Assembly (NCBI GenBank): GCA_934120045.1
Contig: CAKOTF010000007.1
Span: 1-64,000, forward strand
Reading direction: 5' to 3'
DNA length: 64,000 bases
DNA from: an uncultured Clostridia bacterium
Lineage (GTDB): Bacteria > Bacillota > Clostridia > TANB77 > CAG-508
The notes beneath the pieces were generated by a model. That model saw nothing but the letters and a program-made list of their open reading frames with translations, was not told the DNA's origin and did no database searches. This document shows positions 19,401 through 27,001 of this stretch, one piece after another (within the stretch, counting starts at the first letter, position 1; each line of letters opens with the position of its first letter). The translations under genes were made by a program, and so were the position numbers.

Positions 19401-20154
19401 CAGCTTCTACTGTTGGTAATTCTCCAGGTCTTAATTTTTTGTAAATTTCGATTAATGCTTCTTCACCTGTTTTTATTGGATCTTTTTGTATTGTTGTTTC
19501 TAGTAATGTTTCATCTCCAAATAATGCTCTTATTTGATCATCTGATACTAATCCAATTGCTCTTAATAATGTTGTAATTGGAATTTTTCTTGTTCTATCA
19601 ACACGTACCCAGAATATATCATTTCCATCTGTTTCATATTCTAACCATGCACCTCTTAATGGCATAATTGTTGATGTATATGTTTTCTTTCCTGTTTTTG
19701 TATCAAATATTTCATCATAGTAACATCCTGGTGAACGTACTAACTGGCTAACTACAACTCTTTCTGCACCATTTATTATAAATGTTCCACTTTCTGTCAT
19801 TAGTGGAAAATCACCTAAATAAATTTCTTGTTCTTTGATTTCACCTGATTCACGGTTTATTAATCTTACTTTTACATGTAATCTTGTAGAATATGTTGCA
19901 TCTCTTTCTTTTGCTTCTTCTTCTGTGTATTTTGTTTTTTCTTCCATGTAGTAGTCAAAAAATTCTAATACTAGATTTCCTGAATAATCTATGATTGGTG
20001 AAATATCTTTTAATACCTCTCCTAATCCTTCTTCAATAAACCAGTCATAAGAATCTTTTTGAACTTTAATTAAGTTTGGCATTTCTATAAAATCGCCAAC
20101 TTTTGAGAAATCTTTACGGGTTGTTCTTCCGAATTTAACATCTTTGATTTCCAA
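16435..20154 (-). CDS. rpoB: DNA-directed RNA polymerase subunit beta
   Basis: About 1239 aa. Core subunit forming the active-site half and the rifampicin pocket. The region [33 protein letters not shown] carries wild-type D, H and S at the usual resistance positions. The active-site GNKGVIS and MNLGQILE motifs are present. The C-terminus has an unusual ~55-residue Asp/Glu tail. The longest frame starts at a GTG that overlaps the Shine-Dalgarno; AAGGAG is 8 nt before TTG at 20154-20152, giving [10 protein letters not shown], which I prefer. No rplJ/rplL lies upstream; it has its own promoter at 20473. Confidence 0.97.
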   Translation of the reverse strand: [1239 protein letters not shown]

Positions 20155-20235
20155 AAAAATCACTCCTTATAAAATATTAAGCAGCTTTTGTTTCGCTCGA
20201 AATTCTGCCAATTAAAAATAAATAAGAAATTATTG

Positions 20236-20264
20236 TATAAAAAATGCCATATTTAAGTAATGGC
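20236..20264 (-). promoter_or_regulatory. Possible attenuator in rpoB leader
   Basis: On the minus strand GCCAT, a 9-nt loop, ATGGC, then A and six T (20243-20238). The stem is short (5 bp), so it is weak as a terminator, but its location about 100 nt before rpoB fits leader attenuation. Confidence 0.3.
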
Positions 20265-20472
20265 TTGGCTAGTTTTCTTACGAGAAAATATTTAATTAGA
20301 AAAATCCCTTCTTAAAATATAGTTTTGTAAAGTTTTGATTATTGTCTGCTCTACAATTTTCTCCCTTTATTTCTACTTATTATATTTAATTCTTATTTTT
20401 CTAAATTTTATCATTTTGAATTAACTCTGATAATTTCTAAGAATTACCAATTTGCAAATTTATACGCATATT

Positions 20473-20502
20473 ATTATATCATATTTTAAAAGTTGTTGTC
20501 AA
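20473..20502 (-). promoter_or_regulatory. Promoter of rpoBC
   Basis: TTGACA (20502-20497), 18-nt spacer, TATAAT (20478-20473) on the minus strand. It implies a leader of about 310 nt. Confidence 0.75.
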
Positions 20503-20586
20503 TGTTTTTGAAGCTTATTTTAGAGTTTTTTATTATCTTTTTACATTTTTATAAATATTATCGTTGGTTCATATTTACATAATATA

Positions 20587-20615
20587 TTGACTTTACTTGA
20601 TTTTTATATTATAAT
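20587..20615 (+). promoter_or_regulatory. Promoter of the 390-aa unknown gene
   Basis: TTGACT (20587-20592), 17-nt spacer, TATAAT (20610-20615). Confidence 0.8.
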
Positions 20616-20715
20616 TATTTTATGCACATTGAAATGCAAATAATATTAGGAGGTTTAAACTTATTTTTCGTCCAAATTTTTACACAAAAATATGTATGGA
20701 GGCATTAAATTATTT

Positions 20716-21885
20716 ATGTTTGACTTTATCAAAAAATTCGAAGCTCCCTTAGTAAAAGATTCTCTCTCTTCTGCATTAAGCACTCAAAAATATAATTGTC
20801 CATTTATTATGGCAGATATTAATGATGCTTTAAAAACTTTAACAGACCAGAAGAATTTTGACTCTTTTATGAGTTTACTTGTTACTATGATCTCAAAAGA
20901 GGTTTGGAATACTAACAATTCTTCTTTTAAGGCAGGTAAAATCGTTTACAATGCAGAGGCAAACTGTTGGGAATTTATAGCTTGTCATAAGTTAGTAGGC
21001 GAGGCTGTTCAGCCAAATAAGTCTCTTACAAATCCCAATCAATACACAAACTCTACAATTTTCCTGTATTTATCTGTGAGGATTAATGTTTACGGAAAAT
21101 TGGTTATTATTCGCACATCCCAAAACAATTATATTGATCAGCAAAAATATTCAAAAATTGTATCTGTTGATGGAGATTTTTATAATACCTTTCTGATTCG
21201 CGATGGTATCATGCGTTTAAATAAAAGCTACTGCAAAAGAATCGAAACTTTTATTGCTCAAAAAATCAATCTTCTTGAAAAATCTTTGAAAAATTATAGT
21301 GTAAAAGATGGTGATTTACTTTGGGTAATTAATACTTTTAACAATCAAAAATATCAAAATATCTTCGATTACAGTAGTATACAACAGATTTATAACAATG
21401 CCATCAAAACTTTCCCTCTTTTCAGAAATGAAAGTTTTGAAAAGCAGAATGAAATTTTGCGTATGGCTTTTAAGCATGCCAAAGAATCTCTTTTTAGCGA
21501 AGGAAAACGTTATGTAGCATATTCTACATATGCTAGAGAGCTGTATTTTGAAATTATCAAACAGCATCTCGATTTTAAGGTATTTGCAGGTAGAGGAAAC
21601 ATAAAAAATCTTAAAATGCAAAAGTGGGGTCGCGAACATTTTGGAAGTTTAGGCAAAACACTTTTGTGTACTGATGAAGATTTGTTGAATTTTGACTACA
21701 GCAAAGTTTCCATTGACCAACTTGTTTGGGTTATCTATGATGATATAAATTATCCTTTGTGTGAAATGATTCATAAATTAACTCCACCCGAACTTACCTT
21801 GAAAGTTGTTTTCGATACGACAGTTAATATTTCGTTAAGTGCAAACAATATTGGAGATGATGAAATAGAGGAAAACTTTTTCTAA
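20716..21885 (+). CDS. Unknown 389-aa protein
   Basis: Not recognised. Soluble mixed alpha/beta composition, no signal peptide or transmembrane segment. The frame opens at 20692 (397 aa), but GGAGG at 20698-20702 lies inside that extension and 13 nt before ATG 20716, so MFDFIKKFEAPL is the likelier start. Another GGAGG at 20650 has no standard start codon after it. The C-terminus is acidic (DDEIEENFF). Codon choice (CGC, CTC, AAG, TTC more frequent) is slightly richer in G+C than neighbours, which hints at acquisition. It has its own strong promoter and a strong terminator, so it is a single-gene unit. No function can be assigned. Confidence 0.85.
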   Translation: MFDFIKKFEAPLVKDSLSSALSTQKYNCPFIMADINDALKTLTDQKNFDSFMSLLVTMISKEVWNTNNSSFKAGKIVYNAEANCWEFIACHKLVGEAVQPNKSLTNPNQYTNSTIFLYLSVRINVYGKLVIIRTSQNNYIDQQKYSKIVSVDGDFYNTFLIRDGIMRLNKSYCKRIETFIAQKINLLEKSLKNYSVKDGDLLWVINTFNNQKYQNIFDYSSIQQIYNNAIKTFPLFRNESFEKQNEILRMAFKHAKESLFSEGKRYVAYSTYARELYFEIIKQHLDFKVFAGRGNIKNLKMQKWGREHFGSLGKTLLCTDEDLLNFDYSKVSIDQLVWVIYDDINYPLCEMIHKLTPPELTLKVVFDTTVNISLSANNIGDDEIEENFF

Positions 21886-21895
21886 TATTTTTTAG

Positions 21896-21935
21896 CAGTA
21901 TGCAGGGGCACAATTGCCTCTGCATTTCTTTTTTT
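21896..21935 (+). terminator. Terminator after the 389-aa gene
   Basis: TGCAGGGGCA/TGCCTCTGCA 10-bp stem with one G-U, CAAT tetraloop and a T-rich tail. Confidence 0.9.
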
Positions 21936-21945
21936 CAAAAAGTAC

Positions 21946-21977
21946 TTGCACAAATATTTAATATATTATAATATAAT
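21946..21977 (+). promoter_or_regulatory. Promoter of glmS
   Basis: TTGCAC (21946-21951) with two overlapping TATAAT hexamers (21967-21972 and 21972-21977) at 15- and 20-nt spacing. The location, just before the ribozyme, is right; the exact -10 is uncertain. Confidence 0.5.
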
Positions 21978-22019
21978 ACAGAAATTGAAATATAAAAAAA
22001 TATATTATGAAAGGAGTTA

Positions 22020-22205
22020 ATTATTAAGCGCCAGAACACTATTGTGTTGACGAGGTCTAGAGCTAATCGAATTTTCGGCGGATACTCTAGTGGCTTAACT
22101 TAAGTCAAAGCATTATAACAAAAAACAATATAATATTGTAACAGAAATTAATGCATAAGTATATTTCAATTCCGCATATAAGGGATTTTATATCAAAAAC
22201 CCTAT
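22020..22205 (+). ncRNA. glmS ribozyme/riboswitch
   Basis: GlcN6P-dependent self-cleaving leader RNA. The hallmark core is present in order: AGCGCCAGAAC, GTTGACGAGG, ATCGAATTTTCGGCGGAT, with P1 (AACACTATTGTGTT) and P2 (CTAGAG...CTCTAG) pairings. Cleavage is expected between A22027 and G22028. A 3' hairpin AGGGATTTT/AAAAACCCT (22181-22204) fits the accessory P4 region. It sits directly upstream of glmS. Known biology: when GlcN6P is abundant it acts as cofactor for cleavage, and the mRNA is then degraded. Confidence 0.95.
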
Positions 22206-22232
22206 TCAATTATTTTTAAGGAGGATTCACAA

Positions 22233-24074
22233 ATGTGTGGAATTATTGGATATATAGGACATCAAAAAGCTAGTCCTATCTTAATTAATGGTCTTTTAAG
22301 ACTTGAATACAGAGGTTATGACTCTGCTGGAATATCAACTATAGAAAAAAATGGTCTTTCTGTTATGAAAGATAAAGGAAGAGTTAAAAATTTATATAAT
22401 TTAGATGGAATTGATTCTCTTGAAGGAACAATTGGAATTGCTCATACAAGATGGGCAACACATGGAAAACCTTCAAAAGAAAATGCACATCCTCATTTAG
22501 ATAATAGTAACAGTTTTGCTGTTGTTCATAATGGGATTATTGAAAATTATAATGATCTAAAAAAATTATTATTAGATAATGGTTATACATTTCATTCTCA
22601 AACAGATACAGAAATTATACCAAATCTTATACATTATTATTATTCAAAAGATAAGAAAAATGATGACAAAAAAGTTTTACGTGCTATTCAAAAGGCTTGC
22701 AAATCATTTAAAGGAAGTTATGCACTTCAAGTCATCTCTAAATATATGCCAGATAACATGATTGTTATTAGAAAAGACAGTCCTCTTGTTATAGGAAAAG
22801 GTGATGGAGAAAATTATATTTCTTCTGATATTCCTGCAATTCTATCATTTACAAAAGATTTTTATCTTTTAAATGATAATGAATTTGCTCTTCTTTCAAG
22901 AGACAATGTTGAATTTTATGATATTGATTTAAATAAAATAGATAAAAAATTAACAAGCATTGAATGGAATGCTAGTGCTGCAGATAAAAATGGTTTTGAT
23001 GATTATATGTTAAAAGAAATATTTGAACAACCAACAGCAATAAGAGAAACTATTGGTTCACGTTTACCAGAAAATGAGTCTTGTAATTTTGATGATTTAA
23101 AATTTACCAAAGAATTTTTATCAAAAATAAATAAAATATATATAGTAGCTTGTGGAACTGCAATGCATGCTGGACTTTCTGGAAAAATTGCAATTGAAAA
23201 CTTATGCAATATCCCAGTTACAGTTGATATAGCTTCAGAATTTAGATACAGAAATCCAATTATTGATAAAAATACTTTATGTATTTATATCTCTCAATCT
23301 GGAGAAACTGCTGATACTATTGCTGCATTAAAGCTTGCAAAATCAAAAGGAGCTACAACACTTGCTGTATCAAATGTCATTGGAAGTTCTATTACAAGAG
23401 AAGCCGACTATTCTATTTATACACATGCTGGACCAGAAATCGCTGTTGCTTCAACCAAAGCTTATACTTCTCAAGTTATGTTACTTATAATTTTAGCAAT
23501 TTATTTTGCTGAAATATTAGGATCTACTCCATCTTCAGAATTAACAAAATTAAAAAAAGATATCTTTAATCTTCCTGATAAAATTGAAGAAGCATTAAAA
23601 TCTTCTGAAGAAATTAAAAATTATGCAAAAAATATTTATCAAGAAAAAGATGTTTTCTTCTTAGGTAGAGGTATTGATTATAACACTGCCCTTGAGGCTT
23701 CTTTAAAACTAAAAGAAATTTCTTATATTCATTCAGAAGCATATGCTGCAGGTGAATTAAAACATGGACCTATTGCATTAATTGAAAATGGAATATCTGT
23801 TATAAGTATTATTACAGATAAGAATCTAGTTGAAAAAACTATTAGTAATATTCAAGAAGTTATTACTCGTGGTGCCAAAACATTAGTTATCACAAGTCAA
23901 GAATTACCAAGTAATAATATAGACACAATTGTTAAAATTCCAAACACAAATATTTTACTTTCACCTATTGTTGCAATTGTTCCATTACAATTACTTTCTT
24001 ATTATATTTCAAAAGAAAAAGGATTAGATGTTGATAAGCCAAGAAACCTTGCAAAATCAGTAACAGTTGAATAA
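22233..24074 (+). CDS. glmS: Glutamine-fructose-6-phosphate aminotransferase (isomerizing)
   Basis: 613 aa. Makes glucosamine-6-phosphate from fructose-6-P and glutamine, the first step toward UDP-GlcNAc and peptidoglycan. The N-terminal Ntn glutaminase begins MCGIIGYIG with nucleophile Cys2. Two SIS sugar-isomerase domains follow (~285-420 and ~455-600), including SQSGETADT and the conserved C-terminal KPRNLAKSVTVE. GGAGG lies 8 nt before the ATG. Expression is controlled by the ribozyme upstream. It ends at a 17-bp bidirectional terminator shared with the convergent M23 gene. Confidence 0.98.
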   Translation: MCGIIGYIGHQKASPILINGLLRLEYRGYDSAGISTIEKNGLSVMKDKGRVKNLYNLDGIDSLEGTIGIAHTRWATHGKPSKENAHPHLDNSNSFAVVHNGIIENYNDLKKLLLDNGYTFHSQTDTEIIPNLIHYYYSKDKKNDDKKVLRAIQKACKSFKGSYALQVISKYMPDNMIVIRKDSPLVIGKGDGENYISSDIPAILSFTKDFYLLNDNEFALLSRDNVEFYDIDLNKIDKKLTSIEWNASAADKNGFDDYMLKEIFEQPTAIRETIGSRLPENESCNFDDLKFTKEFLSKINKIYIVACGTAMHAGLSGKIAIENLCNIPVTVDIASEFRYRNPIIDKNTLCIYISQSGETADTIAALKLAKSKGATTLAVSNVIGSSITREADYSIYTHAGPEIAVASTKAYTSQVMLLIILAIYFAEILGSTPSSELTKLKKDIFNLPDKIEEALKSSEEIKNYAKNIYQEKDVFFLGRGIDYNTALEASLKLKEISYIHSEAYAAGELKHGPIALIENGISVISIITDKNLVEKTISNIQEVITRGAKTLVITSQELPSNNIDTIVKIPNTNILLSPIVAIVPLQLLSYYISKEKGLDVDKPRNLAKSVTVE

Positions 24075-24095
24075 TTAATTTTTTATATAAAACTA

Positions 24096-24136
24096 AAATA
24101 AACTATTAAGTAATAAATTTACTTAATAGTTTATTT
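24096..24136. terminator. Bidirectional terminator between glmS and M23 gene
   Basis: Perfect 17-bp stem (24096-24112/24120-24136) with a 7-nt loop, and A/T tracts on both sides. Confidence 0.9.
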
Positions 24137-25057
24137 TTAATTATATAGATACTTTTGAGGATTAATTGCTACTCCATTTAATCTTATTTCTAAATGTAAA
24201 TGTGGTCCTGTTGTATTTCCAGTCATTCCAACTTCTGCAATTATATCTCCTGATGATATTTTTTGACCAACTTTGGCATACAACTTATTACAATGTGCAT
24301 ACCATGTTTCTACACCATTTCCATGATCTATTTTTATAAGATTTCCATAAGATCCATTATATTGTGCAAATACAACTGTTCCATCTGCAACTGCTTTTAT
24401 TTTTGTTCCAAATGCACATGCTATATCTGTTCCTGTATGAGCACCTGATCTTATTCTACTTACATTTCCAAATCTTGAACTTACATATCCATTAACAGGA
24501 AGTGAAGCTAATAATACCCCATTTATTGATGGTAGTTTTGTTTTTTCATCTTCTTCTATTAATATATCTACTTTTTGTTCAACTTCTTGTTTGGCAACTT
24601 CTACTGATTGTATTCCTATTTCATTAATGCTTTCTGTATAATTTGTTGTTATTGCTAAATCCAATTGAATTGTTTCATCTTTATGCTCTTCTTTTATTTG
24701 ATCAACAGCTTCTTCTGCTTCTTCTATATTATCAACATAAGTTACTGTTTCATTATTTAAAATTACAGCATAATATTTATACATTACTTTTGCTTCTTGT
24801 TTTAATGCTAACATTATTTCATCTTCATTTGTTGTTAAACTTTTTTCTACTAATTTTAATTCATATTTTGGCATATTATCTAATGTAACAAAATCTATAT
24901 TTTCTCCCTCCATATCAATTATTTCTGATTGAATTCTATTTTGCAATTCTGCTGCATTACTTATATAGCCTATTTGTTCTCCAGACAAACTTACTACATA
25001 TGTTGGCTTATACTTAAATAAAATAATCGCTATTATTAAGCCTAATCCTAACGCCAT
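24137..25057 (-). CDS. Membrane-anchored M23 (LytM-type) metallopeptidase
   Basis: 306 aa from the first ATG. An N-terminal membrane helix (~2-16), a ~170-residue extracytoplasmic helical region, then a C-terminal M23 domain (~185-306) with zinc motifs HTGTD and HLHLEI. It is probably a cell-wall endopeptidase of the SpoIIQ/LytH class. The ATG at 25057 has no Shine-Dalgarno. An upstream in-frame extension beginning at ATT (25117 or 25114), just behind AAGGAGAGG, would add about 20 residues including a KKKLKYYTKESCK cytoplasmic segment, which suits an N-in membrane anchor. The promoter at 25175 fits the longer form. Confidence 0.9.
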   Translation of the reverse strand: MALGLGLIIAIILFKYKPTYVVSLSGEQIGYISNAAELQNRIQSEIIDMEGENIDFVTLDNMPKYELKLVEKSLTTNEDEIMLALKQEAKVMYKYYAVILNNETVTYVDNIEEAEEAVDQIKEEHKDETIQLDLAITTNYTESINEIGIQSVEVAKQEVEQKVDILIEEDEKTKLPSINGVLLASLPVNGYVSSRFGNVSRIRSGAHTGTDIACAFGTKIKAVADGTVVFAQYNGSYGNLIKIDHGNGVETWYAHCNKLYAKVGQKISSGDIIAEVGMTGNTTGPHLHLEIRLNGVAINPQKYLYN

Positions 25058-25174
25058 TATTGTAAAAAACTTACAGCTTTCTTTCGTATAGTATTTTAGC
25101 TTTTTCTTAAAAATAATTTATCCTCTCCTTTTTATTGCTTATCTTATAAGCTGAATTTTTAGCGACCAAGATTT

Positions 25175-25203
25175 ATTATACCATAATTTTACTCATTTTG
25201 CAA
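25175..25203 (-). promoter_or_regulatory. Promoter of M23 gene
   Basis: TTGCAA (25203-25198), 17-nt spacer, TATAAT (25180-25175) on the minus strand, about 50 nt before the AAGGAGAGG Shine-Dalgarno (25130-25122). Confidence 0.75.
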
Positions 25204-25338
25204 ATTTTTAATTTTCATTTCTTGTTTCTTAGGTATTTTCAGATCTTTAATACCCTAAAAAATTACTTTTTATTATATATATTACTCATTTTTCCTGCAT
25301 TTTATTCACTTTTTCTCTATTTTCCTCGTTTTTTTGTG

Positions 25339-25367
25339 TTGAAAAAATAAATATACTATGATAATAT
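25339..25367 (+). promoter_or_regulatory. Promoter of RluA-family gene
   Basis: TTGAAA (25339-25344), 17-nt spacer, TAATAT (25362-25367). It gives a very short leader before the GGAGG at 25386. Confidence 0.55.
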
Positions 25368-25395
25368 ATTAGTATATTTTAATTTGGAGGTTATT

Positions 25396-26259
25396 TTGAA
25401 AACTTTAATTGTTACTAACAAATATAATGGAAAAAAACTTTGTAATTTTATTTTAACATCTTTTCCGAATTTATCTCAAAATACTTTATACAAAGCTCTT
25501 AGACAAAAAGACATAAAAATTAATGGAAAAAGGGTTAATAAAGATTGTATTATTTTTGAAAATGATGAATTAAATATATTTATTGCAGATTCTTTGCTTT
25601 TTCCAGAAATTCATCTAGATATTGTTTTTGAAGATAATAATATTTTAGTAATTAATAAACCTATAAATCTTGAAGTTGTTGGCGAAAATAGTTTAACAAC
25701 TTTAGTACATCAAAAATATCCAGAACAAAAACCAATGCCTTGCCATAGACTTGATAGGAATACAACTGGATTAGTTTTATTTGCGAAAAATGACATTGCC
25801 TTAAATATTTTATTTGATAAATTTAAAAAACATGAAATAAAAAAATCTTATACAGCTCTAGTTTACGGAATTCCTAAAATAAAAGAATCTAGACTTGAAG
25901 CTTATTTATTTAAAGATAATAAAAAATCACTTGTATATATTTCTGATGATTTTAAACCTGGTTACCAAAAAATTATAACTTCTTATTCCGTAATAAAAGA
26001 ATTTAATAATAATACCTCTTTATTAGAAGTTAATATTGAAACTGGACGAACTCATCAAATTAGAGCACATTTGGCTCATATAGGATACCCTATTGTTGGT
26101 GATGGCAAATATGGTATTAATCAAATAAATAAACAATTTGGATATAAATATCAACAACTTAATAGTTTTAAATTAGAATTTAATTTTGTAACAGATGCTG
26201 GTATTTTGAATTATTTGAATGGTAGAGTCATTACACAAAAAACACTACATTTGATTTGA
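25396..26259 (+). CDS. RluA-family RNA pseudouridine synthase
   Basis: 287 aa. Converts uridine to pseudouridine in rRNA or tRNA. An N-terminal S4-like RNA-binding domain (~1-70: FILTSFPNLSQNTLYKALRQKDIKINGKRV) is followed by the catalytic domain with HRLDRNTTGLVLFAK, where the Asp is the nucleophile, and with TGRTHQIRAHLAHIGYPIVGD. The longest frame begins at a TTG overlapping GGAGG; TTG 25396, 5 nt after GGAGG, is the better start. RluC, RluD and other subtypes cannot be told apart by eye. The terminator overlaps its last codons. Confidence 0.93.
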   Translation: MKTLIVTNKYNGKKLCNFILTSFPNLSQNTLYKALRQKDIKINGKRVNKDCIIFENDELNIFIADSLLFPEIHLDIVFEDNNILVINKPINLEVVGENSLTTLVHQKYPEQKPMPCHRLDRNTTGLVLFAKNDIALNILFDKFKKHEIKKSYTALVYGIPKIKESRLEAYLFKDNKKSLVYISDDFKPGYQKIITSYSVIKEFNNNTSLLEVNIETGRTHQIRAHLAHIGYPIVGDGKYGINQINKQFGYKYQQLNSFKLEFNFVTDAGILNYLNGRVITQKTLHLI

Positions 26260-26281
26260 TCAATCAATGTAGTGCTTTTTA
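26236..26281 (+). terminator. Terminator overlapping the end of the RluA gene
   Basis: CACTACAT (26243-26250)/ATGTAGTG (26267-26274) with an inner TTGAT/ATCA pairing, then TTTTT. The 5' arm lies inside the coding sequence and the TGA stop is in the loop. Confidence 0.8.
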
Positions 26282-26412
26282 ATAATTAAAATTTAAAGAA
26301 AAAACTCTCCACATTTCTGTAGCTTCATAATACTTTTCTCCTTGCGTAATAACGCGTTTTATATTGTGTATTTCCTTTTGATGCAACGGAGTTACAAAAT
26401 GTTACATCACTT

Positions 26413-26457
26413 ATACAAATAGCATATTTACATAAATTGTAAATATGCTATTTGTAT
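26413..26457. repeat. 19-bp perfect inverted repeat
   Basis: Arms 26413-26431 and 26439-26457, identical when reverse-complemented, loop ATAAATT. It lies 35 bp beyond the 3' end of tRNA-Thr. Neither strand has a good U-run after it, so it is not a textbook terminator. It could be a tRNA 3' processing or bidirectional termination structure, or a protein-binding palindrome. Confidence 0.7.
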
Positions 26458-26491
26458 ATATCTATTCTATTAGTTAGAAATAATACGTCAT

Positions 26492-26567
26492 TGGTGCCAC
26501 CAAGCAGAATCGAACTGCTGGCCTACGGGTTACGAATCCGTCGCTCTACCAACTGAGCTATAGTGGC
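26492..26567 (-). tRNA. tRNA-Thr (anticodon CGT)
   Basis: 76 nt with encoded CCA. The acceptor is GCCACTA/TGGTGGC with one U-G. The D-arm GCTCAGTTGGTAGAGC and T-loop TTCGATT are standard. The anticodon loop TTCGTAA gives CGT, which reads ACG. The anticodon stem ACGGA/CCCGT carries an A-C mismatch next to the loop. It has its own promoter (26580-26608). Confidence 0.95.
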
Positions 26568-26579
26568 AAATACGAAATT

Positions 26580-26608
26580 AATATAACACAATTTCTTTAA
26601 AATAACAA
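26580..26608 (-). promoter_or_regulatory. Promoter of tRNA-Thr
   Basis: TTGTTA (26608-26603), 17-nt spacer, TATATT (26585-26580) on the minus strand. The -35 overlaps one arm of a 9-bp inverted repeat (26606-26614/26641-26649). Confidence 0.6.
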
Positions 26609-26757
26609 TAGCTTTATAAATATTTTAATTTTTATTATTTAAGCTATTGTAAATTTACACTTCTTATGATAATTTATGTATTAATGTTTGTCTTTATATC
26701 ACAAGAATGATTATTTAGTGAATTTATTGTTATCTTTTGCGTTTTTAGGAGGGCTTT

Positions 26758-26943
26758 ATGAATAATATTAATTTTTTCTCTGTATTAATAAGTAATTTCA
26801 AATGTGCTTTTTGTAGTAATAAGTTTTGTGAAGTAAGGTATTTTCCACAAAGAAGAAATTCTTATTTTTATAATGGAAAAAAATATTTTATCCAATGTGA
26901 AAAAGATGTTAATAAATATTACGATAAAGTGTTTAAATTATAA
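26758..26943 (+). CDS. Tiny Cys-containing basic protein (unknown)
   Basis: 61 aa, starting MNNINFFSVLISNFKCAFC. Four Cys (CAFC, NKFC and QCEK) and many Lys, Tyr and Phe. A zinc-ribbon-like fold is possible but only loosely suggested. An excellent AGGAGGG lies 6 nt before the ATG, which is the main reason to believe it is translated. It sits between tRNA-Thr and the convergent 304-aa gene, with a long hairpin (26953-26996) after it. Confidence 0.65.
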   Translation: MNNINFFSVLISNFKCAFCSNKFCEVRYFPQRRNSYFYNGKKYFIQCEKDVNKYYDKVFKL

Positions 26944-26952
26944 CTTTATAAC

Positions 26953-26996
26953 CCAAAAGGTTGCACAACCATTTACATGATTGTACAACCTTTTGG
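26953..26996. terminator. 16-bp hairpin between convergent genes
   Basis: CCAAAAGGTTGCACAA/TTGTACAACCTTTTGG. One C-A mismatch on the plus strand becomes a U-G pair in the minus-strand RNA, so it is fully paired there. There is no pronounced U-run after it on either side. It probably ends the leftward HTH/coiled-coil operon. Confidence 0.65.
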
Positions 26997-27001
26997 TTAA
27001 T

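Larger units (their letters stand above)
20155..20715. other. Divergent intergenic region: rpoB leader and promoters
   Basis: About 530 bp without a gene. It holds the rpoB promoter (20473-20502, minus), a leader of about 310 nt with a small hairpin plus U-run (20236-20264), and the promoter and Shine-Dalgarno of the plus-strand unknown gene (20587-20702). No rplJL-type coding sequence and no tRNA was seen. Confidence 0.7.
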
